The position numbers and the translations under genes are program-made. A DNA stretch of 64,000 nt from contig NZ_JANIET010000002.1 of the NCBI RefSeq assembly GCF_024506435.1, forward strand, positions 434,001 through 498,000, read 5' to 3'. Source of the DNA: Pantoea trifolii (GTDB lineage: Bacteria > Pseudomonadota > Gammaproteobacteria > Enterobacterales > Enterobacteriaceae). The notes under the pieces are model-generated. The model did not search any database and was not told the origin of the DNA. It worked only from the letters and a program-made list of their open reading frames with translations. Of this stretch, positions 25,457 through 33,006 are shown piece by piece (within the stretch, counting starts at the first letter, position 1; each line of letters starts with the position of its first letter).

Positions 25457-25921
25457 ATGCACATCAACCTGCTGGCGCAACAGCCACAGTTATTGGATGC
25501 AGTGACGCAAATGCTGCATCGCGAATGGTCGGATTTCCCCAACTGGCGTGATGCGGCGGTGATTCAGCAGCGTTTGCAGGCGCGGAATCAAGCGGAGGCA
25601 AAAACGCTGACGCTGGTTGCCACCACATCCGATGGCGAATTGATGGCGACCGCCAGCATTATCCATTACGAACTGCACGATATCGCCGAGCGCGAGTTTT
25701 GGCTTGGCGAAGTGATTACGGCTGCCGAACATCGCGGTAAAGGGTTGGCGAGCACTTTGGTGACGCGCTTGATTACTGAAGCGCGTCTGCGTGGGATTAG
25801 CGCGTTGTGGCTGTATACGCCGGATCAACAAGCGCTCTATCGCCGCTTCGGCTGGCAGGATGTGGAGCAGCGCGAGATTGCTGATGAAGATGTTACTGTG
25901 ATGGTTCTAAACATTGTTTAA
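25457..25921 (+). CDS. GNAT family N-acetyltransferase
   Basis: A 154-residue acetyltransferase. The acetyl-CoA pyrophosphate loop is VITAAEHRGKGLASTLVTRL near residues 90-109 (R/Q-x-x-G-x-G/A form as HRGKGLA), and the C-terminal ALYRRFGWQDVE near 125-136 is the usual end of the fold. It sits 10 bases before the rid gene. The substrate is unknown. An amine or amino acid is likely from the neighbourhood. Confidence 0.85.
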   Translation: MHINLLAQQPQLLDAVTQMLHREWSDFPNWRDAAVIQQRLQARNQAEAKTLTLVATTSDGELMATASIIHYELHDIAEREFWLGEVITAAEHRGKGLASTLVTRLITEARLRGISALWLYTPDQQALYRRFGWQDVEQREIADEDVTVMVLNIV

Positions 25922-25931
25922 GGAGTAGCAG

Positions 25932-26303
25932 ATGCTGATGCGTAAAAACTATCCGCAATTGGGTGAAGTCAAAGCGCCTTATGTGCACGCGGTAAAGCAC
26001 AATGAAACTTTATATGTCTCTGGCTTGACCGCTTTCGGTACGCCAGCGCAGCAGGCCGATATCGCTACACAAGCAGAAACTATATTCCAGCAGTTGCATA
26101 CCATCGCGGCTGAAGAAAAGAGTTCGCTGGAAAAGCTAATCAAGGTGACGATTTTTATCACCTCATTTGATGAGATCAACGCTTTACGCGGCGTGCTGTT
26201 TAAACATTATGGCGAACATCTGCCGGCGAGTTCGCTGGTACAAATTAGTCAACTTTTCTCGCCGGATTTAAAGATTGAGATCGAGGCGATTATCGCCCTG
26301 TAG
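25932..26303 (+). CDS. RidA/YjgF family protein
   Basis: A 123-residue Rid protein with HAVKHNETLYVSGLTAFG near residues 19-36, LEKLIKVTIFITSF near 65-78 and the C-terminal FSPDLKIEIEAIIAL. GGAG precedes the ATG. The catalytic Arg normally found near residue 105 (as in RidA) is not evident at the equivalent position, so it may belong to a Rid subgroup without imine deaminase activity. It overlaps the convergent NUDIX gene by 14 bases at the 3' ends. Confidence 0.8.
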   Translation: MLMRKNYPQLGEVKAPYVHAVKHNETLYVSGLTAFGTPAQQADIATQAETIFQQLHTIAAEEKSSLEKLIKVTIFITSFDEINALRGVLFKHYGEHLPASSLVQISQLFSPDLKIEIEAIIAL

Positions 26304-26712
26304 CCAACGCCTGCAGCGCCGCCAATCCGTCGCGTGCCATCCATGTGCGCAGTGGCGCAAACAGCGGTTGCGGCAGATTGTCTGGTGCGAACCATTGCCA
26401 GCCGTGGCACTTTTCAGGCTCCATCAGTTGTGGTTCACCGATTGCATCCTGCGCCACCATCAGTAGCGTAATGTAGTGCTTGTTGACCTCGGGAAACACA
26501 TCGCTAACGAACGCGCCGTTTTGCAGTTCGCCAAGCTGTAGGCCGGTTTCTTCCAGCACTTCTCGACGCGCGCAGGCTTCCGGCGATTCGCCAAACTCCA
26601 GATGCCCGCCCGGCGCAGACCAGTCGCCCGCGCCGTGGCTGCCATTGCGTTGTCCCAATAACAGTTTCCCGTCGCGGAAAATTAAAACGCCGATTCCCAC
26701 TTGTGGCGACAT
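26290..26712 (-). CDS. NUDIX hydrolase
   Basis: A 140-residue pyrophosphohydrolase with a complete Nudix box: GGHLEFGESPEACARREVLEETG near residues 37-59 (G-x5-E-x7-R-E-x2-E-E-x-G). It cleaves a nucleoside diphosphate linked to another moiety; the substrate cannot be read from the sequence. Its 3' end overlaps the rid gene. A REP copy (26732-26757) lies between it and the upstream MFS gene, so it probably has its own promoter. Confidence 0.88.
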   Translation of the reverse strand: MSPQVGIGVLIFRDGKLLLGQRNGSHGAGDWSAPGGHLEFGESPEACARREVLEETGLQLGELQNGAFVSDVFPEVNKHYITLLMVAQDAIGEPQLMEPEKCHGWQWFAPDNLPQPLFAPLRTWMARDGLAALQALATGR

Positions 26713-26731
26713 TGTTGCTCCTTGTTTTGCC

Positions 26732-26757
26732 AGGTCGTCATAAATGACGACCCTACG
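26732..26757. repeat. REP-like hairpin, GTCGTCAT arm type
   Basis: GGTCGTCAT-AA-ATGACGACC followed by CTACG, between the MFS gene 3' end and the NUDIX gene. Confidence 0.78.
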
Positions 26758-26781
26758 TTAAAAAATTTCCCCCACGTTTTA

Positions 26782-27933
26782 TCACATTCTCTGTGGTTTA
26801 AACCGCAGCGCCATCACCATCAGCAACACAATGCCCACGCTCATGATTATCCACGCACTATCGAGCGAGGCGGCGCGGTCACGCACGATGCCAGCGACCA
26901 GCGGCATCAACGCCGCCAGCAAATAACCGCCGCCCTGCACGAAGGATAGCAATGCGCCCGCTTCTTCCGGCGTGTGCGCATGATCAAGCGTGACGATCAG
27001 CGAGAGCGGGAACAGCGCGCCAATGCCTAATCCGAGCAGCAATGTAGGCAGCCACGCCTGCGCGCCGCCCAGCGTTAGCAAACTGATCAATCCCAGCAGA
27101 ATCAGGGTTAACACCACCAGCAACGGGCGGCGGCGATCGCGGAAGCGATGGATCAGCGCCGACAGCACAAAGCCCGCAGCCACTTCCGTCAGCGTCAGCG
27201 CGCCCAACACGTAACCGCTCTGATCCGGTCGCCATCCGTGCTGCATATAAAACGGCGGCAGCCACGCCAGCACTAGAGTGTACGCACCGGTGCCAATACC
27301 AAAGAAGATCATCAACAGCCAGGCGCGCGTTGAGCGAGCGGCGCGTGGAGGTTGATTGCTGTGTGTCGGCGCGATGCCGCGTGAAATCGTCAGCCACAGC
27401 AACAGCGCGATGATTGCGGGCACCACCGGAATCGCCAGCGTTAACGCTAAACCTTGCGCATTGGCCAACGGTGCAGCGCTGGCAGCGGCAATCGCTGCAC
27501 CCGCCATAATTCCGGTGGTGAACAGCGCCATCAGCGTGCCCGCTTTCGCACCGAAGTGACGTTTGATCTGCGCTGGCATTAAGGCCTGAATCAATCCGAT
27601 ACCGCACCCCGCCACCAGCGCGCTGGTAATCAACGCTGTGGCAGATTGCTCGAATCCACGCGCGATACTCGCCAGCGCCAGCAACAACAATCCAACAGCG
27701 ATACCGCGCACTTCGCCAAGCCGACGCAACAATAGCGGACCCGCCAGCGCCACTAATCCCATCATGATCACCGGCAACGTGGTGAGTAGGCTAAGCTGCG
27801 TGGCACTAAGCTGCGCGTCGCGCTGCAGTAGCGGAAACAGCGGCCCCATCGCCGCCATAATCGGCCGCAAATTCAGTGCGATAACAAAAACCAGTAAGGC
27901 AAACATCCCAACCGCAGGTAAAGTACGATTCAC
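26782..27933 (-). CDS. MFS transporter, CynX/NimT family
   Basis: A 12-segment major facilitator of 383 residues, related to the CynX/NimT (YeaN) group that exports cyanate or nitroimidazole-like compounds. It begins VGMFALLVFVIALNLRPIMAA and contains SLLTTLPVIMMGLVALAGPLL near residues 47-67. The inter-domain loop near 190-210 is basic. A perfect 28-bp palindrome lies 21 bases upstream of its start and the divergent MarR-family gene lies beyond, a common efflux pump-regulator pairing. Confidence 0.86.
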   Translation of the reverse strand: MNRTLPAVGMFALLVFVIALNLRPIMAAMGPLFPLLQRDAQLSATQLSLLTTLPVIMMGLVALAGPLLLRRLGEVRGIAVGLLLLALASIARGFEQSATALITSALVAGCGIGLIQALMPAQIKRHFGAKAGTLMALFTTGIMAGAAIAAASAAPLANAQGLALTLAIPVVPAIIALLLWLTISRGIAPTHSNQPPRAARSTRAWLLMIFFGIGTGAYTLVLAWLPPFYMQHGWRPDQSGYVLGALTLTEVAAGFVLSALIHRFRDRRRPLLVVLTLILLGLISLLTLGGAQAWLPTLLLGLGIGALFPLSLIVTLDHAHTPEEAGALLSFVQGGGYLLAALMPLVAGIVRDRAASLDSAWIIMSVGIVLLMVMALRFKPQRM

Positions 27934-27953
27934 TTTGCATCTCCTTGCACATT

Positions 27954-27981
27954 AAAAGTATCTTAACGTTAAGATACTTTT
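27954..27981. promoter_or_regulatory. Perfect 28-bp palindromic operator (MarR type)
   Basis: AAAAGTATCTTAAC is followed directly by its exact reverse complement. The site is between the divergent MFS and MarR genes, 21 bases from the MFS start. The TATCTTAACGTTAAGATA core has the shape of MarR-family operators. Confidence 0.8.
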
Positions 27982-28031
27982 CGCAGCAGCAATAGCCCAT
28001 GCGCACAAAGCAACAAATGGTGATGAGATAT

Positions 28032-28123
28032 GGTCGCCATAAATGCCGCGTTTTTCGGTCGCCATAAATGGCAACCCTATAAAGATTGGCGCGTTTTTCG
28101 TAGGGTGCGCATTCATGCGCACC
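28032..28123. repeat. Cluster of REP-like hairpins
   Basis: Three partial or complete copies in tandem: GGTCGCCATAAATGCCGCG, GGTCGCCATAAATGGCAACC and GGTGCGCATTCATGCGCACC. The segment GCGTTTTTCG recurs between them (twice). They lie in the leader of the MarR gene and keep an open frame to 28030, which is not the real start. Confidence 0.75.
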
Positions 28124-28152
28124 TTCTTACATCAAACTCAGGAGTTAGCCGC

Positions 28153-28647
28153 TTGACCGATCACGTCGATTTTGTAGTTGAACAATGGGCCAGCGCGATG
28201 CCGGAGTTGGATGCGTCATCAATGGCGGTTTTTGGCCGTATGCTGCGCATCATGCAACATCTGGCGAAAACCCGCGCTGAAGCGCTGGCACCGTTTGGTT
28301 TTCGCGACGGCGAATTTGATGTGCTGGCGACGCTGCGACGCGCAGGCGCCCCCTATCGCTTGTCGCCGACCCAGCTTTATAAATCATTGCTGGTGACATC
28401 GGGCGCGATGACCAATCGCCTCAATCGGCTGGAAGAAGTGGGGTCGATTGTGCGCGTTGCCGATCCCGGCGATAAGCGCAGCATGCTGGTGGCGCTGACT
28501 GAAGAAGGATTAGCGAAGATCGAGCAAGCCCTGCTGGTACATACGCAAACGCAAAATAGCCTGCTGGAAACGCTGGATGCAGCGCAGCAAGCGCAACTGA
28601 AAATCTTGCTGAGTCAGTTATTGGTGGCAACGGAAGCGGAAAATTAA
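28153..28647 (+). CDS. MarR family transcriptional regulator (TTG start)
   Basis: A 164-residue winged-helix regulator: FGFRDGEFDVLATLRRAGAP near residues 51-70, recognition region YKSLLVTSGAMTNRLNRLEE near 78-97 and wing VADPGDKRSMLVALTEEG near 104-121. The open frame extends to 28030 through REP repeats, but GGAG at 28141-28144 lies 8 bases before TTG 28153, where the family's N-terminus begins (TDHVDFVVEQW). Divergent from the MFS pump, whose promoter holds a perfect palindrome; it is the likely repressor of that pump. Confidence 0.84.
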   Translation: MTDHVDFVVEQWASAMPELDASSMAVFGRMLRIMQHLAKTRAEALAPFGFRDGEFDVLATLRRAGAPYRLSPTQLYKSLLVTSGAMTNRLNRLEEVGSIVRVADPGDKRSMLVALTEEGLAKIEQALLVHTQTQNSLLETLDAAQQAQLKILLSQLLVATEAEN

Positions 28648-28739
28648 AAACGCTGTTGCTGATGCGTCAAAATATGAATTAATTCAGCGCATTTTCCCTT
28701 AAAGTAGACGTCCCGCCAGGCATTTTTTACGGACTAGAG

Positions 28740-29279
28740 ATGAGCAATAAATATGCCCCATCGCAGATTTTTCTTCATTGGTTGACCTTCCTGTTAGTCG
28801 TCACTGCGTATTGCACCATGGAATTTCGTGGATTGGCGACGCGCGGTTCGTGGCAAGGCTTTGCGATGATCATTGGTCACTTCAGCGCTGGAAGCTGTGT
28901 GCTGGTGATTATGCTGTCGCGCATCCTGCTGCGTTTTCGTCATCGCAGCCCGGCAATTGTGCCCAAACCACCGCACTGGCAAACCGGGCTGGCGCATCTG
29001 ATGCATCTGGCGATCTACGTGTTTTTCATCGTCTTACCGACGCTGGGGATTCTGTCGCGTTTCTATATGGGACGAACCTGGTGGATTTTTGGTATTCCGA
29101 TGCCGGTGAGTGGCGATCCTGATCCGGATTTCGCCGACACGATTGCGGACTGGCATGAGACCCTCGCGCCATATGGTTATTGGCTGATCGGCATTCACGC
29201 CGTTGCCGCGCTGGCACATCATTATCTATTTAAAGACAACACTTTAGTGCGCATGATGCCGTCGCGTCGCTCACGTTAA
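28740..29279 (+). CDS. Cytochrome b561 (CybB-like)
   Basis: A 179-residue inner-membrane di-haem cytochrome b with four hydrophobic segments. Candidate haem ligands are His in SQIFLHWLTF near residue 13, IGHFSAG near 47, LMHLAIY near 88-90 and LIGIHAVAALAHHYLF near 153-163. Members pass electrons from quinol or superoxide. The gene is preceded by a short AT-rich promoter region. It is monocistronic. Confidence 0.88.
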   Translation: MSNKYAPSQIFLHWLTFLLVVTAYCTMEFRGLATRGSWQGFAMIIGHFSAGSCVLVIMLSRILLRFRHRSPAIVPKPPHWQTGLAHLMHLAIYVFFIVLPTLGILSRFYMGRTWWIFGIPMPVSGDPDPDFADTIADWHETLAPYGYWLIGIHAVAALAHHYLFKDNTLVRMMPSRRSR

Positions 29280-29295
29280 AAAAGTTACAGCGTCA

Positions 29296-29649
29296 CTAAA
29301 ATGTCAGGCTAAAGCTGTCATCGAGTAGCGCCAGAATTTCGCTGTCCGGCAAGCCTTTCTCCAGCGTGATACTCAACCAATGTTCTTTGTTCATGTGGTA
29401 AGCCGGATAAACGCCGGGCAACTGGCGCAGCGATCCAGTGAGTTCGGGGCGCGCTTTGATGTTCATCACGTCAATCACCGGCCCATCCGGCAAACCGAGT
29501 TTATGACTCTCCAGCGGGAACACCAGCGCAAACCATTTGCGGTGCCGCGGATGACGCAGCACCGCATATTCACTGTGCTTTTTCCACGGATAATCGGGTT
29601 CTACCTGATAGTGCTGAATGATGTAGTCGAACAGCTGCTGGCGTTGCAT
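29296..29649 (-). CDS. MmcQ/YjbR family protein
   Basis: A 117-residue YjbR/MmcQ-type (CyaY-like fold) DNA-binding protein. FDYIIQHYQVEPDYPWKK at the start, VLRHPRHRKWFALVFPL near residues 28-44, and EHWLSITLEKGLPDSEIL near 88-105 are the family blocks. The function is poorly defined. GGAGG lies 4-8 bases before the ATG. Confidence 0.85.
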   Translation of the reverse strand: MQRQQLFDYIIQHYQVEPDYPWKKHSEYAVLRHPRHRKWFALVFPLESHKLGLPDGPVIDVMNIKARPELTGSLRQLPGVYPAYHMNKEHWLSITLEKGLPDSEILALLDDSFSLTF

Positions 29650-29676
29650 GCATCCTCCGTGGTGAACGCGGGATAA

Positions 29677-29698
29677 GGGCCGCCGAAGATGGCGGCCC
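29677..29698. repeat. GC-rich hairpin (GGGCCGCC type)
   Basis: GGGCCGCC-GAAGAT-GGCGGCCC between the YjbR gene and the alpha/beta hydrolase gene. It resembles another arm variant of the REP family and may act as a terminator of the hydrolase transcript. Confidence 0.6.
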
Positions 29699-29705
29699 TG
29701 AGACT

Positions 29706-30590
29706 TTATAAAGCTGAAGCAAACGTTGCCAGTGTTCGATTAAAACGCGCAGGTTCTTCGATAAATGGCGCATGGCCAGAATCGGCAAACATCTGTGTCT
29801 GAATGCGCGAATTGATACGCTTTACTCTGGCGAGAGATGCAGCAGGATTCACCAATGCATCATGCTCACCGTAGATGAACAGCAGCGGCACACGCACATT
29901 TTTTACTCCTTTTTCTAATGCAATGGTCATGGTGGGCACCGCTCGTTGCATGGGCCACGCAGCCAGCGCGGCGTTGGCCAGCAGGCGTTCAAAGGTGGTG
30001 CGGTCAGGTTGCTGGTAAAAACATAGCTGCAGAAAGGCCCGCTCGCCATCCAGATGTGTTTTCAAATCACTTGCCGTCATTGCGCCATATACGTCATGCG
30101 CCGGAATCAATGTGGGATTGAGCTCTACCACACCGTCGACGTAGATAGCGCCACTGATATTACCGTCACCATAGGCCGCCAGGTAGTTGGTGATAACCGC
30201 CCCGCCCAATGACCATCCGACTAATAATGGCTTATTGGCATGGCTTTGATTAATTACTGCGCGGAGATCGTCGGCCCAGCGTTTCCCATCGCGGTAAGCT
30301 GATTCTTGTTCTGGCTTGTCGGATAAACCGTGCCCACGCATATCGAATGTAATCAGCCGATAGCGTTGCTGTAACTGCGCGTCACTGATCTGTTTTTCCC
30401 AGTTTAAGTGGCTGCCAAGCAAACCATGAATAAACACAATAGGTAAACCATCAGGATTACCTGATTCCTGTACTGCCAGCTTCACGCCATCTGGCGCGGT
30501 AATGGAGTACTGCTTCTCAGCGGCAAACAGCGTGGCAGAAAAGAGCATGAGAACGCCGATAAACATTGTGCGTTTAAAAAGTAACAGCAT
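29706..30590 (-). CDS. Exported alpha/beta hydrolase
   Basis: A 294-residue alpha/beta hydrolase with an N-terminal signal peptide (hydrophobic run ending in LFAAEK near residue 25), so it is periplasmic. The oxyanion motif is FIHGLLG near residues 52-58, the nucleophile elbow VGWSLGG near 123-129, the acid IYGEHDALV near 238-246, and the catalytic His in DSGHAPFIE near 270. It is divergent from the MerR-type gene at 30677, whose dyad sits in its promoter region. The substrate is unknown. Confidence 0.84.
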   Translation of the reverse strand: MLLLFKRTMFIGVLMLFSATLFAAEKQYSITAPDGVKLAVQESGNPDGLPIVFIHGLLGSHLNWEKQISDAQLQQRYRLITFDMRGHGLSDKPEQESAYRDGKRWADDLRAVINQSHANKPLLVGWSLGGAVITNYLAAYGDGNISGAIYVDGVVELNPTLIPAHDVYGAMTASDLKTHLDGERAFLQLCFYQQPDRTTFERLLANAALAAWPMQRAVPTMTIALEKGVKNVRVPLLFIYGEHDALVNPAASLARVKRINSRIQTQMFADSGHAPFIEEPARFNRTLATFASAL

Positions 30591-30632
30591 AAAAAATCTC
30601 CTTAAATGAATGATTCCCGGCTATCCTGAACC

Positions 30633-30648
30633 CTGACACTGATGTCAG
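30633..30648. promoter_or_regulatory. Dyad in the hydrolase/MerR promoter region
   Basis: CTGACA-CTGA-TGTCAG is a perfect 6-bp dyad. On the minus strand it follows a TTGACT (30654-30649) and precedes a weak -10 (AGGATA, 30627-30622). The spacer is long, as in promoters activated by MerR-family regulators that bind between -35 and -10. Confidence 0.5.
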
Positions 30649-30676
30649 AGTCAAGCCGCTTTATGGGGAGTCACTT

Positions 30677-31033
30677 ATGCAGTTATCAATTGGAGAGCTG
30701 GCAAGAGAGACAGGTGTGAGCGTGCGCGCCATTCGTCATTACGATCGCCATCATCTGCTAACTTCAACACGTGCCTGCAATGGATACCGTTTTTTCCCGC
30801 CACAGGCGATCACCCAGGTGCGCCAGATTCAACGGCTCATCAATACCGGTTTCAGCATTGCCGAAATCTGCTCTTTTCCGGATTGTATGCGCATGATCGA
30901 AGGGGCAGCATTCTGCCCGGAAACTCAGGCTGTGCAATATAAGCGACTGGCGGATATTGAACGCCAAATTAGTGAACTCGAATCTCGTCGGGCATTGCTG
31001 ATGGCCACGCTGGCTGAAGGCATCACCCGATGA
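30677..31033 (+). CDS. MerR family transcriptional regulator
   Basis: A 118-residue regulator with the MerR helix-turn-helix (LSIGELARETGVSVRAIRHYD near residues 3-23, named by its ends), the wing GYRFFPP near 36-42 and a dimerisation helix near 80-112. FPDCMRM and AFCPETQAV contain two Cys (near residues 76 and 87), a possible effector site. Divergent from the exported hydrolase; it probably controls it and itself. Confidence 0.85.
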   Translation: MQLSIGELARETGVSVRAIRHYDRHHLLTSTRACNGYRFFPPQAITQVRQIQRLINTGFSIAEICSFPDCMRMIEGAAFCPETQAVQYKRLADIERQISELESRRALLMATLAEGITR

Positions 31034-31121
31034 TGCGGTTTTATCAACAGTGCGGTCAGTAATGTTCTTTGCGGATAAATTTTTGCGCTAAATCAGCGCT
31101 CTTAGACCAGGGAAGTGAATG

Positions 31122-32237
31122 ATGTTCCATCTGATTTTCAGCATACCGAGCTGGTATGTGATCGCCCGATTTTTGTTCCCGTTAGCCATGCCCTTGCTGT
31201 TAAAAATCATCCTTTCTCTGCTGGTGTTGCTGGCTTCGCAATATCTGCTGGTGAGCCGTTTTACCTCTGGCAGCATGTTCTCGCCGGAAATGCCGCGCGC
31301 CATCGTCATCCTGTTCAACTGGGGTTTCAGTGCCGTGTTATTCCTCGCGCTGACGCAGTTTGTGATTGATATGGTGGCGCTGGTTTCGCTGTTGTTCCGC
31401 CATCCTTTTGAAATTGTGCCTGCGGTGCGTTATGTGGCGGCGGCGTTTGCCTTGATTCTGGCCACCGTTGGCGTTTATCAGGCTACCCGCGTGCCGCCGA
31501 TCAAAGATGTGACCATTGAGATCGACAACCTTCCGCGCGAATTCGAAGGCTATCAACTGTTGCAGTTGACCGATATGCACATCACCAAACTCTTCAACGA
31601 GAAATGGACGCGCGCGCTGGTGCAAAAAGCCATGACGCTGGATGTCGATCTGATTCTGGTCACCGGCGATGTGATTGATGGCACGCTGCAGAATCGTCGC
31701 GCGGACGTCGAGCCGTTGCGCGGATTGCATGCCCGCGATGGCGTGTTTGCTATCACCGGCAATCACGAATATTTCTTTGAGCAGGAGCGCTGGACCGCGC
31801 ATCTGGCATCGCTGGGTCTTGAGCCGTTACTCAATCGCCATACGGTGATTAAGCGCGATAGCGCCGAGCTAGTGATCGCCGGCATGCCGGATACGTCAGC
31901 AGCACGACGTGGCGCAGTTGGCCCCGATTTGGAATTGGCGCTGGCCGGTGCGCCGGAAAACGCTCCGGTGATCTTGCTCGACCACCAGCCGCGCAACGCC
32001 CGGCAAAATGCGCTGAAAAACATCGATCTACAGCTGTCTGGCCACACGCACGGCGGCCTGATTGTTGGCTTTGATCGCCTGTTTGCCAAACCCAACGCGG
32101 GCTTCGTGTCGGGTTTGTATCAGGTCGACGGCATGCAGCTCTACGTCAACAATGGCACCGCGCTCTGGCCTGGCATGGCGGTGCGTTTGGGCCGACCATC
32201 GGAGTTGACCCGCATTACGCTAAAGCGCAAACCGTAA
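31122..32237 (+). CDS. Membrane-anchored metallophosphoesterase (YaeI-like)
   Basis: A calcineurin-type phosphoesterase. Four hydrophobic segments occupy residues 1-130, then the catalytic domain with TDMHITKL (Asp-x-His) near 151, GDVIDG near 180, GNHEYFF near 211 and the C-terminal GHTHGG near 308. These are all the metal-binding blocks of the family. The enzyme faces the periplasm and may act on lipid-linked pyrophosphates or cyclic nucleotides. Start 31119 or 31122 (ATGATG). Confidence 0.86.
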   Translation: MFHLIFSIPSWYVIARFLFPLAMPLLLKIILSLLVLLASQYLLVSRFTSGSMFSPEMPRAIVILFNWGFSAVLFLALTQFVIDMVALVSLLFRHPFEIVPAVRYVAAAFALILATVGVYQATRVPPIKDVTIEIDNLPREFEGYQLLQLTDMHITKLFNEKWTRALVQKAMTLDVDLILVTGDVIDGTLQNRRADVEPLRGLHARDGVFAITGNHEYFFEQERWTAHLASLGLEPLLNRHTVIKRDSAELVIAGMPDTSAARRGAVGPDLELALAGAPENAPVILLDHQPRNARQNALKNIDLQLSGHTHGGLIVGFDRLFAKPNAGFVSGLYQVDGMQLYVNNGTALWPGMAVRLGRPSELTRITLKRKP

Positions 32238-32245
32238 CGCGCTGT

Positions 32246-32866
32246 TTAAGGTTGTGGGATAGTCCGCGAGGCATCCCATAACCTCATCATCTGAGCGATT
32301 CCCCGCTCAATTTCGGCGAGAGGGACGTCATCCCGCGCCAGCGTCGAGATGCCCAGCATAAAGCTGTTGAAGCTGACCGCCAGCGAAAGCGTCTCTTCCT
32401 CATCTCTCAATTCACCGCTGCTGATCCCTCTTTCAACGCAATGCTTGATCCCTTCACGAGTACGCATCCGCGATGCTTCAAGCGGTTTTAACACGTGGCG
32501 GTTTTCATCGGAGCAGGAAGACATCACGCTTAGCGCAACCATACATCCGCGCGGATGCGAAGGATCGTACTGCATTCTGGCGGAGTTGAGCAGCGCGGTT
32601 TCCAGCGCCTGCCGAGCGGGCACGCGGGTATCCCACAAAGCTTCCGTGACCTGAGCATGGGTTTGCAAATAACAGTTCACGGTTTCAGCAAAGAGTGCCT
32701 CTTTCGATCCAAACGCGGCATAGAAGCTTGGCGCGGTGATGCCTTTACCTATAGAGGCTTTGAGCTGCGCCAGCGAGGTTGATTCATAGCCGTTCTCCCA
32801 GAAAAGGTGCATCGCTTTGATCACCGCTTCATCCCGGTCAAATTGTCTTGGTCTGCCTGTTCTCAT
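32246..32866 (-). CDS. TetR family transcriptional regulator
   Basis: A regulator of about 206 residues with the N-terminal GRPRQFDRDEAVIKAMHLFW and helix-turn-helix TSLAQLKASIGKGITAPSFYAAFG near residues 29-52 (named by its ends), of the AcrR/NemR type. GGAGG lies 8 bases before ATG 32866; ATG 32869 or 32884 are alternatives. It is divergent from the MFS gene at 33007. Two similar dyads lie in the 140-base gap, one of them over the likely -10. Confidence 0.87.
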   Translation of the reverse strand: MRTGRPRQFDRDEAVIKAMHLFWENGYESTSLAQLKASIGKGITAPSFYAAFGSKEALFAETVNCYLQTHAQVTEALWDTRVPARQALETALLNSARMQYDPSHPRGCMVALSVMSSCSDENRHVLKPLEASRMRTREGIKHCVERGISSGELRDEEETLSLAVSFNSFMLGISTLARDDVPLAEIERGIAQMMRLWDASRTIPQP

Positions 32867-32886
32867 CATCACATCCTCCGCCATTT

Positions 32887-32954
32887 ATACTAATCGATAC
32901 AGAATTCATTGACAACGCACAGCTCACCTCCGCAATATAAATACCGATCGATAC
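32887..32954. promoter_or_regulatory. Two TetR-type operator candidates
   Basis: ATACTAATCGATAC at 32887-32900 and ATACCGATCGATAC at 32941-32954 match at 12 of 14 positions and are partial palindromes around ATCGAT. Between them is TTGACA (32909-32914), a possible -35 for the MFS gene, with a weak AT-rich -10 near 32934. The second box follows that -10. Confidence 0.6.
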
Positions 32955-33006
32955 ATATATTCATGGCGCTTCGCGGCGCTTTTGCAAATCAAGAGCAGGC
33001 TAAATA

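Noticed and set aside
27954..27981. The 28-bp palindrome as an intrinsic terminator
   Set aside because: It is AT-rich in the middle, has no loop and lies between divergent starts, so an operator is more likely.
28030..28152. The extended N-terminus of the MarR frame
   Set aside because: The extra 41 residues are encoded by REP repeats. A TTG at 28153 with GGAG 8 bases upstream is the better start.
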